This document shows positions 1 through 5,620 of a stretch of DNA of 5,620 bases, piece by piece. Origin of the DNA: Acidobacteriota bacterium (GTDB lineage: Bacteria > Acidobacteriota > Terriglobia > 20CM-2-55-15); assembly GCA_003222755.1 (NCBI GenBank), contig QHXA01000533.1, forward strand, positions 4,046 through 9,665. Direction: 5' to 3'. Positions within the stretch are counted from its first letter, which is position 1; each line of letters starts with the position of its first letter. A program made the position numbers and the translations under genes. Below the pieces are notes generated by a model. The model saw only the letters and a list, made by a program, of their open reading frames with translations, had not been told where the DNA came from and ran no database searches.

Positions 1-230
1 ACGACGTTAGGCGGAGATAGTAATTTTGCGAGTAGATCGAAGCCGGTCATTCCCGGCATCGAGATATCTAGAAACAGAATGTCTACCGACTGAGATTGCA
101 GGAAACGTAGCGCTTTTGATGGACTGATGCTGCTGCCCAAAATGGTCACACGGCCGGTCCTCTCAAGCAAACCCGCGAGCCGCTCAATAGCGAGCGGTTC
201 ATCATCTACGATGTATGCACGGAGATTCAT
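1..230 (-). CDS. Response regulator, receiver domain (partial, probably LytTR family)
   Basis: This is the N-terminal 76 codons of a response regulator, cut off by the left window edge. The visible part is most of a CheY-like receiver domain. The acidic pair D9-D10 follows a hydrophobic strand (YIVDDEPLAIERL). The phospho-acceptor is D55 in DILFLDISMPGMTGFDLL, with the usual Met-Pro-Gly loop after it. The VDDEPLAIERL opening is typical of LytT/AlgR/YehT-type regulators, which usually carry a C-terminal LytTR DNA-binding domain, but that output domain lies outside the window and is inferred. The ATG start overlaps the kinase stop codon by 4 bp as ATGA, which implies translational coupling and a cognate pair. 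The likely role is to accept phosphate from the neighbouring kinase and control transcription. The receiver identity is secure; the output type is a family inference. Confidence 0.93.
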   Translation of the reverse strand, partial: MNLRAYIVDDEPLAIERLAGLLERTGRVTILGSSISPSKALRFLQSQSVDILFLDISMPGMTGFDLLAKLLSPPNV

Positions 231-1297
231 CGAACCGCCGTTTGCATCGGTTGCGCCGGAATCAGTAACGACACGACGCACCGATCGTCGCGCTGCTCAA
301 TCTCCAACGATGCCGCCGCGCCAAACAAGGTGTCCAGGCGCGCAATCACATTGTCCAATCCATGGCCAGCATACACATCGCCTAAATTAAACCCGGGTCC
401 GGTATCACGGATTTCGACGCGTAAACGATCTGCGATGTGTTCGGTGGTAATTTCAATTTGACCGCCGTTCTCATTGGCCGCTATCCCGTGCTTCACGGAA
501 TTCTCGACAATCGATTGCACTGAAAACGGGGGTACCATCCATTGGCGGGTTCCATCGCAGAGGTTTAACGAATACCGCAGTCGGTCACCGAATCTGGCCT
601 TCTCGATCTCGAGGTAATCTTTGACAATGCCAAGCTCGGACTCGAGAGGGACAAGTCCTTGTCGCGTTGAATTCAATGAACTCCGCAATAATGCCGCAAG
701 CCGGCTCACGAGCTCCTCGGCTCGACTCGGGTTACGCGATATTAACGCGCTGATAGAATTCAGCGTGTTAAAAAGGAAATGCGGATGGATTCTAGATTCC
801 AACGACGACAGTTTGGCTTCGAGAGCAGCCCTCTCCGCCCGTTCCTTTTCCAGTTCCCATTGTTTTAATTGGGCCTGCGCCGCCCGCAGTTGCGAGGTCA
901 GGCTTTCGTAAAAGTGAGAACCGAGACCCGAAACCACGGCGAGCGCTGCCGTAATGCGCACCAGGAAGAAATAGTTGTTCCAGAACTGCGAGGCTGTACC
1001 TAGGCCTATCGCAAGCAGCAGAGCCCCGCCTATCAGTGACCCTATTGCAGCGGATACAATGAACGTACACGAGAGAGCCAGCGTCAGCTTCCAACCGGGC
1101 CTGCCAATCGACTTGATCACGGGCGGCACGAGCAGCCGCGACACAAGTGCGATGCCTGTCGACAAGAAAAACGAAACGATAAAGCTTTCGCTCACGAGCG
1201 GCCGCAAGTCGCGAAATACGAGCATCACCACGAACGGAGCGGAGAGCGACACCAGGAAACAAACCAGCAGCGTGTGCGTGATGAAGTGCAACCTCAC
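227..1297 (-). CDS. LytS/AlgZ-type sensor histidine kinase
   Basis: A 356-residue integral-membrane histidine kinase. Residues 1-130 are hydrophobic and fit four membrane segments (about 8-28, 38-60, 71-100, 111-127), with a positively charged inner loop near 62-70 and only very short outer loops. A probable coiled-coil linker covers 132-168. The His_kinase domain of the LytS family follows, with HPHFLFN at 171-177; H173 is the expected phosphorylated His. The ATPase domain shows the N box ENSVKHG (265-271), the G1 box DTGPGF (298-303) and a glycine-rich GHGLDN (311-316), so the enzyme looks intact. The start is GTG, chosen because AAGGA sits 9 nt upstream and no ATG lies near. The gene begins 4 bp after the upstream exported-protein gene and overlaps the response regulator by 4 bp. 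No named sensor domain is recognisable, so the stimulus is unknown. Confidence 0.95.
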   Translation of the reverse strand: MRLHFITHTLLVCFLVSLSAPFVVMLVFRDLRPLVSESFIVSFFLSTGIALVSRLLVPPVIKSIGRPGWKLTLALSCTFIVSAAIGSLIGGALLLAIGLGTASQFWNNYFFLVRITAALAVVSGLGSHFYESLTSQLRAAQAQLKQWELEKERAERAALEAKLSSLESRIHPHFLFNTLNSISALISRNPSRAEELVSRLAALLRSSLNSTRQGLVPLESELGIVKDYLEIEKARFGDRLRYSLNLCDGTRQWMVPPFSVQSIVENSVKHGIAANENGGQIEITTEHIADRLRVEIRDTGPGFNLGDVYAGHGLDNVIARLDTLFGAAASLEIEQRDDRCVVSLLIPAQPMQTAVR

Positions 1298-1301
1298 GAC
1301 G

Positions 1302-2063
1302 CTAGTTCCTTACTCGCTCGAATAGACCGACTCGGAAGACATTTATCGGTTCCGGCTTTGTTGATCCTTGAGACGTCGTCTGCCCGAGCACGTCTTCATA
1401 AAGCGTGCCGCGAGTAATTCGCTTCGTCGCCATGGAAACCCATACCTGTCCCCAATAATGACTGCGGCCGACTAAGGTTTCTTTTCCTGTCCGAAGTTCG
1501 AACGTGTTGAAAAATGCCCGATAATCGATTACAGCGCAAGCTTCACCATCACATTCGGACGTGCCCGTCAAGATCAACTGAGCATCTTTGTTTTGAAATG
1601 TCCCAGCGCCGGCAAGAGGAATGTTCGTTGGTCCAGGAAGGTGGTAAGGCATGTTGAGCTGCAAATCTCCAAAATGCTCTTCTGCAAAAGTCTCGAACAT
1701 ACGTGTGTCCCACACCAGGCTCAGTTCTTGCATCGTCGGCGATCGTAGATCGTGAAAAAATTCGACCTTCGTCATATCCGCAGCGCCGAGAGCATAACTG
1801 AATCCCTCCATCGCGTTCCGCTTTTCTGGCGGAAGAAGCCGATCGGACGAATCGTTCGCACTGTTCGCGGTCGTGATATTCGTCCATTTGACCTTTTTTG
1901 AGGAGAAATCGCGGATGTACGTTCCAACAATCTGTTGGCGCTGTCCAACATTGCCTTGGAGATCGAGGAAGTAATAATCGGTCGTGAACCTGAATGTGTC
2001 GGTCACATTTTGCGCATACACGTTTCCGCTCAAAAGCAGGCAGGCGATGAAAAGTTTTCTCAT
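1302..2063 (-). CDS. Exported protein of unknown function, first gene of the two-component operon
   Basis: A 253-residue protein whose family I do not recognise. Residues 1-17 form a short Sec signal peptide (MRKLFIACLLLSGNVYA) with a likely cut after VYA, before Q18, so the mature protein should be periplasmic or secreted. The rest is soluble-looking, rich in aromatic and polar residues, and suggests beta structure. The pattern of strands such as FRFTTDYYFLDLQG near 24-38 and HYWGQVWVSMATKRITRGTL at 202-221 supports that. The mature part has only two cysteines, C171 and C176 in SECDGEACAV, which could form a small disulfide loop. C8 lies inside the signal peptide and is not a convincing lipobox. 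The ATG start has AAAGGAG 5 nt upstream (2075-2069). The gene is 4 bp from the kinase, so it is very probably co-transcribed and may be an accessory or ligand-binding partner of the sensor; that role is inference. Confidence 0.85.
   Translation of the reverse strand: MRKLFIACLLLSGNVYAQNVTDTFRFTTDYYFLDLQGNVGQRQQIVGTYIRDFSSKKVKWTNITTANSANDSSDRLLPPEKRNAMEGFSYALGAADMTKVEFFHDLRSPTMQELSLVWDTRMFETFAEEHFGDLQLNMPYHLPGPTNIPLAGAGTFQNKDAQLILTGTSECDGEACAVIDYRAFFNTFELRTGKETLVGRSHYWGQVWVSMATKRITRGTLYEDVLGQTTSQGSTKPEPINVFRVGLFERVRN
1307..1311 (-). promoter_or_regulatory. Ribosome-binding site deciding the GTG start of the kinase
   Basis: AAGGA on the minus strand lies 9 nt before the GTG start at 1297. It is inside the last codons of the upstream 253-residue gene, whose TAG stop is at 1304-1302. 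This supports the GTG start and suggests that kinase translation is coupled to translation of the exported protein. Confidence 0.7.
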
Positions 2064-2091
2064 TTTGGCTCCTTTCTCTGATCGGCGCCAG

Positions 2092-2107
2092 AATGCGACA
2101 GAACGGC
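2092..2107 (-). repeat. Direct repeat copy 1, candidate operator upstream of the operon
   Basis: The minus-strand sequence GCCGTTCTGTCGCATT lies 29 bp upstream of the ATG of the exported-protein gene. It matches the copy at 2154-2169 at 14 of 16 positions in the same orientation, with the two copies 62 bp apart, close to six helical turns. The CCGTT core loosely resembles binding sites of LytTR/AlgR-type regulators. The repeat itself is seen directly; an operator role is inference. Confidence 0.45.
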
Positions 2108-2153
2108 ACGAAAATGAGAGGCCCTTCGGATAAATGGCAGATCTATCGGATGA

Positions 2154-2169
2154 AATGCGTCAGAACAGC
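2154..2169 (-). repeat. Direct repeat copy 2, candidate operator upstream of the operon
   Basis: The minus-strand sequence GCTGTTCTGACGCATT differs from the copy at 2092-2107 at two positions. On the plus strand both copies are preceded by ATCGG and followed, after 1 bp (copy 1) or 9 bp (copy 2), by CGAAAATGA. The similarity therefore extends beyond 16 bp and may come from an old tandem duplication of about 65 bp or from repeated regulator sites. Confidence 0.45.
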
Positions 2170-2178
2170 GATGGCTGG

Positions 2179-2193
2179 CGAAAATGATTTTCG
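2179..2193. repeat. Short perfect palindrome CGAAAA-TGA-TTTTCG
   Basis: Two 6-bp inverted arms are separated by 3 bp, about 115 bp upstream of the operon start. The left arm plus the centre, CGAAAATGA, recurs without its partner arm at 2109-2117. It could be a regulator half-site pair. As a transcription terminator it would be weak, because the stem has only two GC pairs. Confidence 0.3.
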
Positions 2194-2260
2194 ACTTTCG
2201 GTTGTCCCGGCGATTGACGGCAAGTGATCTCCGGTAAATTCAACTTCCGGCTACGCGGTT

Positions 2261-2332
2261 ATGCCTATGCCCGCGATAGCACTCATGGCGTTGATTCCAG
2301 CGCGACGGGGAACTCTCGTCGATCCGATCGAT
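2261..2332 (+). pseudogene. Possible remnant of a MacB/ADOP-type ABC permease C-terminus
   Basis: In the plus-strand frame starting at 2261 the translation reads MPAIALMALIPARRGTLVDP, followed by unrelated residues. A hydrophobic stretch followed by PARRxxxVDP is the hallmark C-terminal end of FtsX-like permeases of the MacB and ADOP type, where it normally continues as a short ALR-type tail. Here that tail is absent, and an in-frame TGA at 2225-2227 stops the frame on the upstream side, so no functional permease exists. The fragment is on the strand opposite to all real genes and lies in a gap without other genes. It could be a decayed relic or chance similarity. The motif match is seen; the relic interpretation is inference. 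Confidence 0.25.
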
Positions 2333-2433
2333 CGCGGTTCGCCTGCCGGGCAGTTGCAGGGTCTAAGAAACTATGCCGCCCTGCTAAGCATTTTCGGAGG
2401 CAGCCGGTCCGTGAGCCGATACACGCCGGGCGA

Positions 2434-3183
2434 CTACCGGCCGATGGTGAGTTCCGCGTCACCCACGCCGGAACGGATTTGGATCTGATCGCGACCGCTG
2501 CCGGTGAAGGTGATGCGCTCGCCGGGTCCGGGCGGCCGGTTCTGTTGCCGGATCACGCGGCCGTCAACGCGGATGCTGCCGCTACCCACGCTCGCGCGCA
2601 GCTCGACATTACCGTAGGAATTCGTCGCGCTCTTTACGGTTACTTTGCCGACTCCGCTTTCGGCGTTGATGCTTCCTTCAGGCACGTCGATCTTCAGAGC
2701 ACCAACACCGACTTTGGCCTTCAATCCGCCCCGCATTCCTTCGACATTCATATCGCCCACACCAACTTTCGCCTCGACCCGCAGATGCGCCGGGAGTTCG
2801 AGCGTCCAGGCCTCTTCCAAGTCCTTGTAATCCCCAGACAGGCTGACGACCCATGTCGATCCGCGCCGACTGCTGCGAAGGTCCACGTTTTGCGGGTTTC
2901 CGCGAGTCCTTCCGTCCGAGATCGAAGGCTTGACTTCGACTCGGACTTGAATCCCGGCCGAAGTGCTCGGTAGGATCTGCATCTTTCCGACGTGCCCTTC
3001 GACCTCGACGGTCGTCAGGCCTTCATCCGGTTCACTGGCCGTGAGGGTCCGCGTCTGTTGTGCCATGACCGCCGGAACCAGAATGACGGACAGGATCAGC
3101 GCAACTGCAATCGCGAGAAGATACGGGCAGATTATCGGTAGTCGCCTCATGCATCCAACAGACGGAACCGGTTCGGACGTCAT
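2434..3183 (-). CDS. Exported DUF4097-like putative adhesin
   Basis: A 249-residue exported protein. An extended basic and hydrophobic signal segment covers about 13-41 and ends in VMA before QQ, a good signal peptidase I site. The mature part resembles the DUF4097 (putative adhesin) family. From about residue 140 it carries glycine-rich beta turns, VGVGDMNVEG (140-149), VGVGALKIDV (158-167), SGVGKVTV (176-183), SVGSGSIRVDG (198-208) and SGVGDAELTIG (238-248). The first three are 18 residues apart, as expected for a stack of beta strands. The biochemical role of this family is unknown; a cell-envelope location is likely. The ATG at 3183 is preferred over an internal Met12 because AGGAGG lies 8 nt before it, although starting at Met12 would give a more compact signal peptide. 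In other bacteria such genes often sit beside sigma/anti-sigma pairs; none is visible here. Confidence 0.88.
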   Translation of the reverse strand: MTSEPVPSVGCMRRLPIICPYLLAIAVALILSVILVPAVMAQQTRTLTASEPDEGLTTVEVEGHVGKMQILPSTSAGIQVRVEVKPSISDGRTRGNPQNVDLRSSRRGSTWVVSLSGDYKDLEEAWTLELPAHLRVEAKVGVGDMNVEGMRGGLKAKVGVGALKIDVPEGSINAESGVGKVTVKSATNSYGNVELRASVGSGSIRVDGRVIRQQNRPPGPGERITFTGSGRDQIQIRSGVGDAELTIGR

Positions 3184-3191
3184 TTCCAGGC

Positions 3192-3197
3192 CCTCCT
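3192..3197 (-). promoter_or_regulatory. Strong ribosome-binding site of the DUF4097-like gene
   Basis: AGGAGG on the minus strand lies 8 nt before the ATG at 3183. The alternative start at 3150 has only a weak GGA at poor spacing, so this site decides the longer start with 11 extra N-terminal residues. Confidence 0.7.
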
Positions 3198-3237
3198 ATC
3201 GCTATGACTGCGGCTTTGGTGAAAAGATTACTGCTTG

Positions 3238-3265
3238 AAGATAGGTTTTTCAAATTTCGTATCAA
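3238..3265 (-). promoter_or_regulatory. Candidate sigma-70 promoter of the DUF4097-like gene
   Basis: On the minus strand TTGATA (3265-3260) and TATCTT (3243-3238) are separated by 16 bp in an AT-rich patch. They match the -35 consensus at 5 of 6 positions and the -10 consensus at 4 of 6. The predicted start of transcription near 3231 would give a leader of about 48 nt with the ribosome-binding site at 3197-3192. A short inverted repeat TTGAA/TTCAA spans the -10 region and might be an operator. Confidence 0.4.
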
Positions 3266-3426
3266 ATGTGCGACTCGCTGCACCGGGATCAGTTTTCGTT
3301 CGTCTGCGTGTGACATTCGCGCCCACGCGGCATCAATCGTTACATCGCCAAGTATGCTCAGCAGATCTGCACGCCCGAATGAGGATTGCTGCTCCTGCTC
3401 TGAGGAGGGGAAGTTCCGTAAGACTT

Positions 3427-5601
3427 CTAGAACCGATGCAGGTATGACGCCTTAAAGAACAATCCGCGCCTTACCGTCATGTAATGCGGAACGACGTCTG
3501 GCTGTGATGGGCGCTTCTCGTAGAGAGAGCCGTAGCCGGCGTGAAAAACAGTGCCGGGCACCACTTCATACATCGCGAGAAGATCCGTCAGCAGGCGATG
3601 TTGCGAGCTGTCGAATTGTTCCAGGAGCCGCACGCGGAAATGTTTGTCGAACTGATAGGTGCTCTGCGTGTTGACGATGTGGACTGTATATATTCTTTCG
3701 CCGGTTGATGCGCGATCGAATCGCACCGTGTTGTAGTCGACACCCTGCTGAATGTGCTGATTCGGTTGAAACGTGAATCCGAAATAGCCGTACCTGGATC
3801 TTCCCTGAAAAGGATTGACGCGATCGTAGTAGATTGCATTCGATTTGTTGAAGTTGCCCTGAAGGTTCAACCATCGGAAAATCTGGATGCTGCCGAACAG
3901 GCTGAGCGGCGATCCGACCTTGTAGCGACGGCCAATCCATGCTTCATGCCCACGCTGCGTCGCGATGTTGAAAAAGCCCTGGTGCGTGAAATTGAATCGG
4001 ATACCGGTATTAAGAAAATCTTCGTTCCCGTCTTGTATCCGGTCGTATCCGCGTTTGATCCAATAAAACGGGAAAACGCGTTTTAGCCAGAAGTCGCTGC
4101 CTTCTTTTGGATAGAAATTAATCTCTCCATAAGACCAGCCGGACGTAAAACCCGTGCGGTTGTAGAACGCCGTGTCCATTTGGAAATCCCGTCCGTAGTG
4201 TTCCACCTGGTTGCCGAATGCGAATCGTCGCGTGTTATAGCTGTAGGACATCTGCGTCGCTGCGCCGTGCGTGCGATCGGCTAATGTCGTAGCTGTCTGC
4301 GAAGTCAGAAATGTCGCGGTGAGTTGCTGAGGCGGCGAGAACTTGATCGACAGGTCGCCGCCTTCGACGCGGTTGTGACGTCCGGCATGCTCCGTGTCCG
4401 TCAGAATGCCGCCGATATAATTGGAACCGCCGAGCGAATACGTCGTGCGAGCGATCGTGAACAGTTTGTTTTTCCCGGTGATCGCGTCTCCACGGTTCCC
4501 GATATCCTGGGGGCTCTCATCGGAAGCATTGAGCAGGCCGAATGTCATCTTGCCGGCGGTTCCCGTCAGCTTGCTTCCCCAAAATGGATTGATGATGCGC
4601 CGGGTATGAACACCAGTGCGCATGTTGCCGTCGCCGCCGGTGCCCGCAATGTTGAACAGGCCCATGCCTTCCATAAAGAAAGGACGTTTCTCGGAATAGA
4701 AGATCGGGAATCGCTGGTTCACCTCAACCTGGAACGCGTCACTTTCCACCTGGCTGAAGTCGGGATTGATTGTGGCGTCCAGAGTGATGTTGGACGTGAT
4801 TCCGTACTTCGCACTAAGTCCCACGTCCGCTTTTTTATCGGCAGGATTCCATCGAGCGGGAGTAGCGCGCGTCTGGCTGACACCGTACGTGATGCTGGGA
4901 AGCAGTTCGATGAGTGTCGGTTGTTTCAGATTTGCGAAAAACAGATGTGCGGGATTCTCGAACACCCATTGCCCCGGCGGCATTTCAGGCCAGGAATAGG
5001 AAACGCCCGTACGGCTTATTTTTCGGAAGAACAGGATGCCCATGCGCACCTGTTCACCGCCCGAAAACCGGATCGTCTGCAATGGGAGCCGGATCTCGAT
5101 GTTATAACCGTCATCGACGATCTTCCCGGCGCTGTCCCATACGAGATCCGCTTCGAACTGCTCTCCCGACGCGGACGTGTTCAGCGCATCCATTTGGATG
5201 CCGCTCGGATTCACGAACAGGTGATAAGCCGTTTGGCCGGTGCCGGCCGAGTCGAGACTCAGGGCAATCCAGTCATCGTTGAATGCCGTGTCACGCCGGG
5301 TGATGGTGGTGCGAATCTTATCGGGCTCGTTGTCGAAGCAGTGGAATGCGAAATAGATATATCTATCATCGTAAGCAATTCGGACATCGGTTCGCAGGTC
5401 CGCCCGTCCACCGCGCAGCGGATTGTAGGAGATCCAGTCGCCGAGCGGCAGCGGCTCGCTTTGCCAGGCCTCATCGTTAAGCACGCCATCGATCTTGGGC
5501 GGCTCGGTGACGCGCATGACGCGGAACTGCGGACGGTCCTCGGCGTAGACGCTAAAGGCAGCACAGATGACGGTAACAATAACAGTGACAACTTTTCGCA
5601 T
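3427..5601 (-). CDS. DUF5916 outer-membrane protein with N-terminal CBM9-like domain
   Basis: A complete 724-residue protein. Residues 1-20 are a Sec signal peptide ending VYA before ED. Residues about 34-180 look like a family 9 carbohydrate-binding (CBM9-like) domain, opening with PPKIDGVLNDEAWQ and continuing through DVRIAYDDRYIYFAFHCFD and the DDWIALSLD strand. Residues from about 225 form the DUF5916 domain; the clearest block is LDATINPDFSQVESDAFQVE (274-293) followed by RFPIFYSEKRPFFMEGMGLF (297-316). The C-terminal half alternates aromatic and polar residues in amphipathic strands and ends SYLHRF, with a terminal Phe as in outer-membrane beta barrels assembled by BamA. It probably sits in the outer membrane with the CBM9-like domain in the periplasm or at the surface. 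Ligand and function are unknown. The start is the only ATG in front of the signal peptide; no good ribosome-binding site is visible in the 19 bases upstream. Confidence 0.93.
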   Translation of the reverse strand: MRKVVTVIVTVICAAFSVYAEDRPQFRVMRVTEPPKIDGVLNDEAWQSEPLPLGDWISYNPLRGGRADLRTDVRIAYDDRYIYFAFHCFDNEPDKIRTTITRRDTAFNDDWIALSLDSAGTGQTAYHLFVNPSGIQMDALNTSASGEQFEADLVWDSAGKIVDDGYNIEIRLPLQTIRFSGGEQVRMGILFFRKISRTGVSYSWPEMPPGQWVFENPAHLFFANLKQPTLIELLPSITYGVSQTRATPARWNPADKKADVGLSAKYGITSNITLDATINPDFSQVESDAFQVEVNQRFPIFYSEKRPFFMEGMGLFNIAGTGGDGNMRTGVHTRRIINPFWGSKLTGTAGKMTFGLLNASDESPQDIGNRGDAITGKNKLFTIARTTYSLGGSNYIGGILTDTEHAGRHNRVEGGDLSIKFSPPQQLTATFLTSQTATTLADRTHGAATQMSYSYNTRRFAFGNQVEHYGRDFQMDTAFYNRTGFTSGWSYGEINFYPKEGSDFWLKRVFPFYWIKRGYDRIQDGNEDFLNTGIRFNFTHQGFFNIATQRGHEAWIGRRYKVGSPLSLFGSIQIFRWLNLQGNFNKSNAIYYDRVNPFQGRSRYGYFGFTFQPNQHIQQGVDYNTVRFDRASTGERIYTVHIVNTQSTYQFDKHFRVRLLEQFDSSQHRLLTDLLAMYEVVPGTVFHAGYGSLYEKRPSQPDVVPHYMTVRRGLFFKASYLHRF

Positions 5602-5620
5602 CGGCCCGGCCAGAAGGTTA

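Larger units (their letters stand above)
2064..2433. other. 370-bp intergenic region upstream of the two-component operon
   Basis: No gene is supported here. Next to the operon start it holds the ribosome-binding site at 2075-2069. Further out are two near-identical 16-bp direct repeats, a short perfect palindrome at 2179-2193, and on the plus strand a possible permease C-terminal remnant around 2261-2332. Plus-strand open frames starting at 2224 and 2261 run into the DUF4097 gene and are not credible genes. I find no convincing sigma-70 promoter for the operon, although one is expected in this gap. The long spacing suggests that the operon is transcribed separately from the DUF4097 gene. Confidence 0.6.

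Noticed and set aside
792..1262. A 156-codon minus-strand open frame inside the kinase region.
   Set aside because: It is a shifted-frame shadow of the kinase, which shows all catalytic motifs in its own frame.
2040..2063. Lipobox reading of Cys8 in the 253-residue exported protein.
   Set aside because: Cys8 lies too early, inside the hydrophobic core, and is preceded by FIA; the VYA-Q site at 17/18 fits a normal signal peptidase I cut better.
1549..2109. A 186-codon minus-strand open frame overlapping the exported-protein gene.
   Set aside because: It is a shifted-frame shadow; the 253-residue frame has the signal peptide and a strong ribosome-binding site.
2214..2240. Plus-strand TTGACG and TAAATT as a possible promoter.
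   Set aside because: The spacer is only 15 bp and there is no credible plus-strand gene downstream.
2224..2973. A 249-codon open frame on the plus strand.
   Set aside because: It is mostly antisense to the DUF4097-like gene. The translation is rich in Arg, Asp and Ala with no domain, and its start has no ribosome-binding site. The minus-strand frame has a signal peptide, glycine repeats and AGGAGG.
3361..3370. Perfect 10-bp palindrome GCAGATCTGC in the gap after the DUF5916 gene.
   Set aside because: It is a single short palindrome with no second copy seen and no position relative to a promoter that would suggest an operator; chance is sufficient.
3392..3407. Hairpin CTCCT-GCTCTG-AGGAG just after the DUF5916 stop, as a possible terminator.
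   Set aside because: The stem has only 5 bp and no T-run follows on the minus strand, so it does not qualify as an intrinsic terminator.

Overview
The window is about 5.6 kb of bacterial DNA with moderate-to-high GC. Every gene I can support lies on the minus strand, so transcription runs from the right end toward position 1. The gene content suggests a Gram-negative soil or environmental bacterium, most likely Acidobacteriota. The reasons are an outer-membrane DUF5916 protein with a CBM9-like front domain, a DUF4097-type putative adhesin, a LytS/AlgZ-type sensor kinase paired with a receiver of the LytTR type, and a possible scrap of a MacB/ADOP-type permease. This taxonomic call is inference; no marker gene is present.

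Layout in the direction of transcription: (1) 5601-3427 is a complete 724-residue DUF5916 protein, exported and probably an outer-membrane beta barrel. (2) 3426-3184 is a 243-bp gap with a plausible promoter for the next gene and an unexplained open frame. (3) 3183-2434 is a 249-residue exported DUF4097-like protein with glycine-rich repeats. (4) 2433-2064 is a 370-bp gap. It holds a pair of near-identical 16-bp direct repeats, a short palindrome and a possible permease C-terminal remnant on the plus strand. (5) 2063-1302 is a 253-residue exported protein of unknown function. (6) 1297-227 is a LytS-like membrane histidine kinase. (7) 230-1 is the receiver end of its response regulator, cut off by the window edge.

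Items 5 to 7 form a tight operon. The exported protein and the kinase are separated by 4 bp, with the kinase ribosome-binding site inside the end of the upstream gene. The kinase stop and the regulator start overlap as ATGA. The simplest reading is a two-component system in which the kinase senses in or near the membrane. The secreted protein may act as an accessory or be part of the signal, and the regulator may act on the repeats upstream of the operon. The DUF5916 and DUF4097 genes are envelope proteins in the same orientation, but nothing seen proves co-regulation with the two-component operon. I see no RNA genes, CRISPR arrays, insertion sequences or convincing intrinsic terminators.
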